Shown one piece after another: positions 20,706-21,263 of a stretch of 21,263 nucleotides of DNA. The notes beneath the pieces were generated by a model that was not told the DNA's origin, did not search any database, and was given only the letters and a program-made list of their open reading frames with translations. The translations under genes were made by a program, and so were the position numbers. This DNA is from a virus: positions 1-21,263 of the IMG/VR virus record IMGVR_UViG_3300027631_003017. One strand, written 5' to 3'. The first letter of the stretch is position 1; each line of letters starts with the position of its first letter.

Positions 20706-21001
20706 ATCCAACAATAGCTTTTACAGTTACAATTCCGATTAAGAATTCTGATGCTGCTAATTTGAAAGAAGCATTTTCTACACAATATAATTTTAAGCCT
20801 CAGGTTACAGATTCTTTGGGAAATGTTTTGTACATAACTGAAGAATTATTTATTGAAGATACAATTGCTTATTATATTATGAATGTGACAAAAGATTATT
20901 TAGTTAAGATGGCTGCTGAAGGTGCTGCTGACACTGCTAGATCTTCTGCTGAACTATATGCTAATAATCTTAAAGTTTGGTTTGAAAGCCAAAGAAGCTA
21001 A
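20702..21001 (+). CDS. Small virion-type protein, paralogue of the N-terminal domain of the preceding gene
   Basis: 99 residues consisting solely of the domain that opens the preceding protein: IAFTVTIPIKNSDAANLKEA matches INFTIEVPIRLDDANDVMNA, ITEELFIEDTIAYYIMNVTK matches ISKEIFVSQCVENFVMNVLK, and the C-termini end AELYANNLKVWFESQR and AEQLAASRQLDAAQWFDARR. No Ig-like repeats are attached. It is translationally coupled by ATGA overlap. It probably shares a docking surface or co-assembles with the longer form. Its stop overlaps the stop of the minus-strand gene by four bases. Confidence 0.8.
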   Translation: MNPTIAFTVTIPIKNSDAANLKEAFSTQYNFKPQVTDSLGNVLYITEELFIEDTIAYYIMNVTKDYLVKMAAEGAADTARSSAELYANNLKVWFESQRS

Positions 21002-21263
21002 GATACATCAACTCTTCTTCTTGAAGATTCGGTGTTTTTAAATGCTAAATACCACCCAGTTCTACCCGCAGCTCCAGAGGCAGCAGTAGAGTTTAGGGTG
21101 GTATATTGTATGTTAAATTCATTTCTTGTGGTAAAGTCATTAATCTTACCAATCATATTTGCAGATACAGGTGATGTTTCTGCACAAATAGCACTCGTAG
21201 AATTTAATTTTGTAAACACACCTGAAGTTGCATTACCATTACCATCATCGTCACCGTAAGATA
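20998..21263 (-). CDS. C-terminus of a tail-type protein (5' partial, continues beyond the window)
   Basis: The minus frame is open from the window end to TAG at 20998-21000, giving 87 residues of Ser/Thr/Asn/Gly-rich sequence typical of phage fibre tips (YGDDDGNGNATSGVFTKLNS, then IGKINDFTTRNEFNIQYTTL, then GAAGRTGWYLAFKNTESSRR). A GTG at 21219 is only an internal codon. The composition favours this reading over the overlapping plus-strand frame. No domain can be named from the fragment. Confidence 0.7.
   Translation of the reverse strand, partial: SYGDDDGNGNATSGVFTKLNSTSAICAETSPVSANMIGKINDFTTRNEFNIQYTTLNSTAASGAAGRTGWYLAFKNTESSRRRVDVS

Noticed and set aside
21032-21259. Plus-strand frame at the window end
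   Set aside because: The minus-strand frame is open to the window edge and has fibre-like Ser/Thr/Gly/Asn composition; the plus frame looks hydrophobic and arbitrary and has no ribosome site.
1-21263. CRISPR array, insertion sequence or attachment site
   Set aside because: No regularly spaced repeats, transposase genes, inverted-repeat ends or integrase were seen; the only sizeable repeat is the shared tail module.

Overview
The window looks like part of a large, AT-rich (roughly 30% GC by eye) tailed-phage genome. It has tail-fibre/tailspike-type proteins at both ends and short genes packed with overlaps or 1-5 base gaps. It also carries an HNH and a GIY-YIG endonuclease, a phage GP88-family protein, a cell-wall amidase and compact hairpin terminators. 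There are no ribosomal, tRNA or host housekeeping operons. Two short exported proteins have signal peptides ending in SYSQ, which hints at a Gram-negative host and perhaps Bacteroidota; this is inference only. Several genes nevertheless have clear Shine-Dalgarno sequences.

Layout. 1-2814 (+): two tail proteins sharing a related module, one with a LamG-like lectin domain and one with a parallel beta-helix, closed by a bidirectional terminator. 5147-2841 (-): a four-gene operon of small virion-type proteins including GP88. 5234-5743 (+): an HNH endonuclease behind a textbook sigma70-like promoter. 8269-5784 (-): small phage proteins interrupted by a GIY-YIG endonuclease. 8366-8713 (+): a small unknown gene. 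About 8748-9491 (+): a protein-free stretch with a -10 box at one end and a strong intrinsic terminator at the other, full of perfect helices; I read it as a giant structured non-coding RNA of about 740 nt. 9513-12067 (+): unknown protein, glycosyltransferase-like protein and an A-type Fe-S carrier. 14117-12100 (-): unknown tagged protein, Mn-type superoxide dismutase, peptidoglycan-binding protein and Dps/ferritin-like protein. 14184-15104 (+): thioredoxin reductase. 17065-15082 (-): two secretin-N-like exported proteins, a helical protein with distinct base composition and an unknown. 17072-18968 (+): two unknowns, a DUF1257 (Ycf35)/DUF2997 pair and a CHAP-like amidase. 19779-18949 (-): a nitrilase-superfamily amidohydrolase. 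19848-21001 (+): two paralogous virion-type proteins, one with tandem Ig/cadherin-like repeats. 20998-21263 (-): the C-terminus of another tail-type protein.

Three things stand out. (1) The large structured RNA at 8748-9491, in the size class of GOLLD/ROOL phage RNAs but not assignable by eye. (2) Many otherwise unrelated proteins begin with the same kind of 30-40 residue helical N-terminal tag, ending in a [VI]F..[IVL]A[QK]-like motif, and others begin with a short MSKWIKV/MWYKIAQ peptide. This looks like a shared targeting or packaging propeptide, even on the superoxide dismutase and the peptidoglycan-binding protein. (3) A redox/iron cluster (Fe-S carrier, Dps-like, SOD, thioredoxin reductase) at 11687-15104. 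Taken together, the phage may carry tagged antioxidant enzymes in its virion or assembly compartment; that link is a hypothesis.
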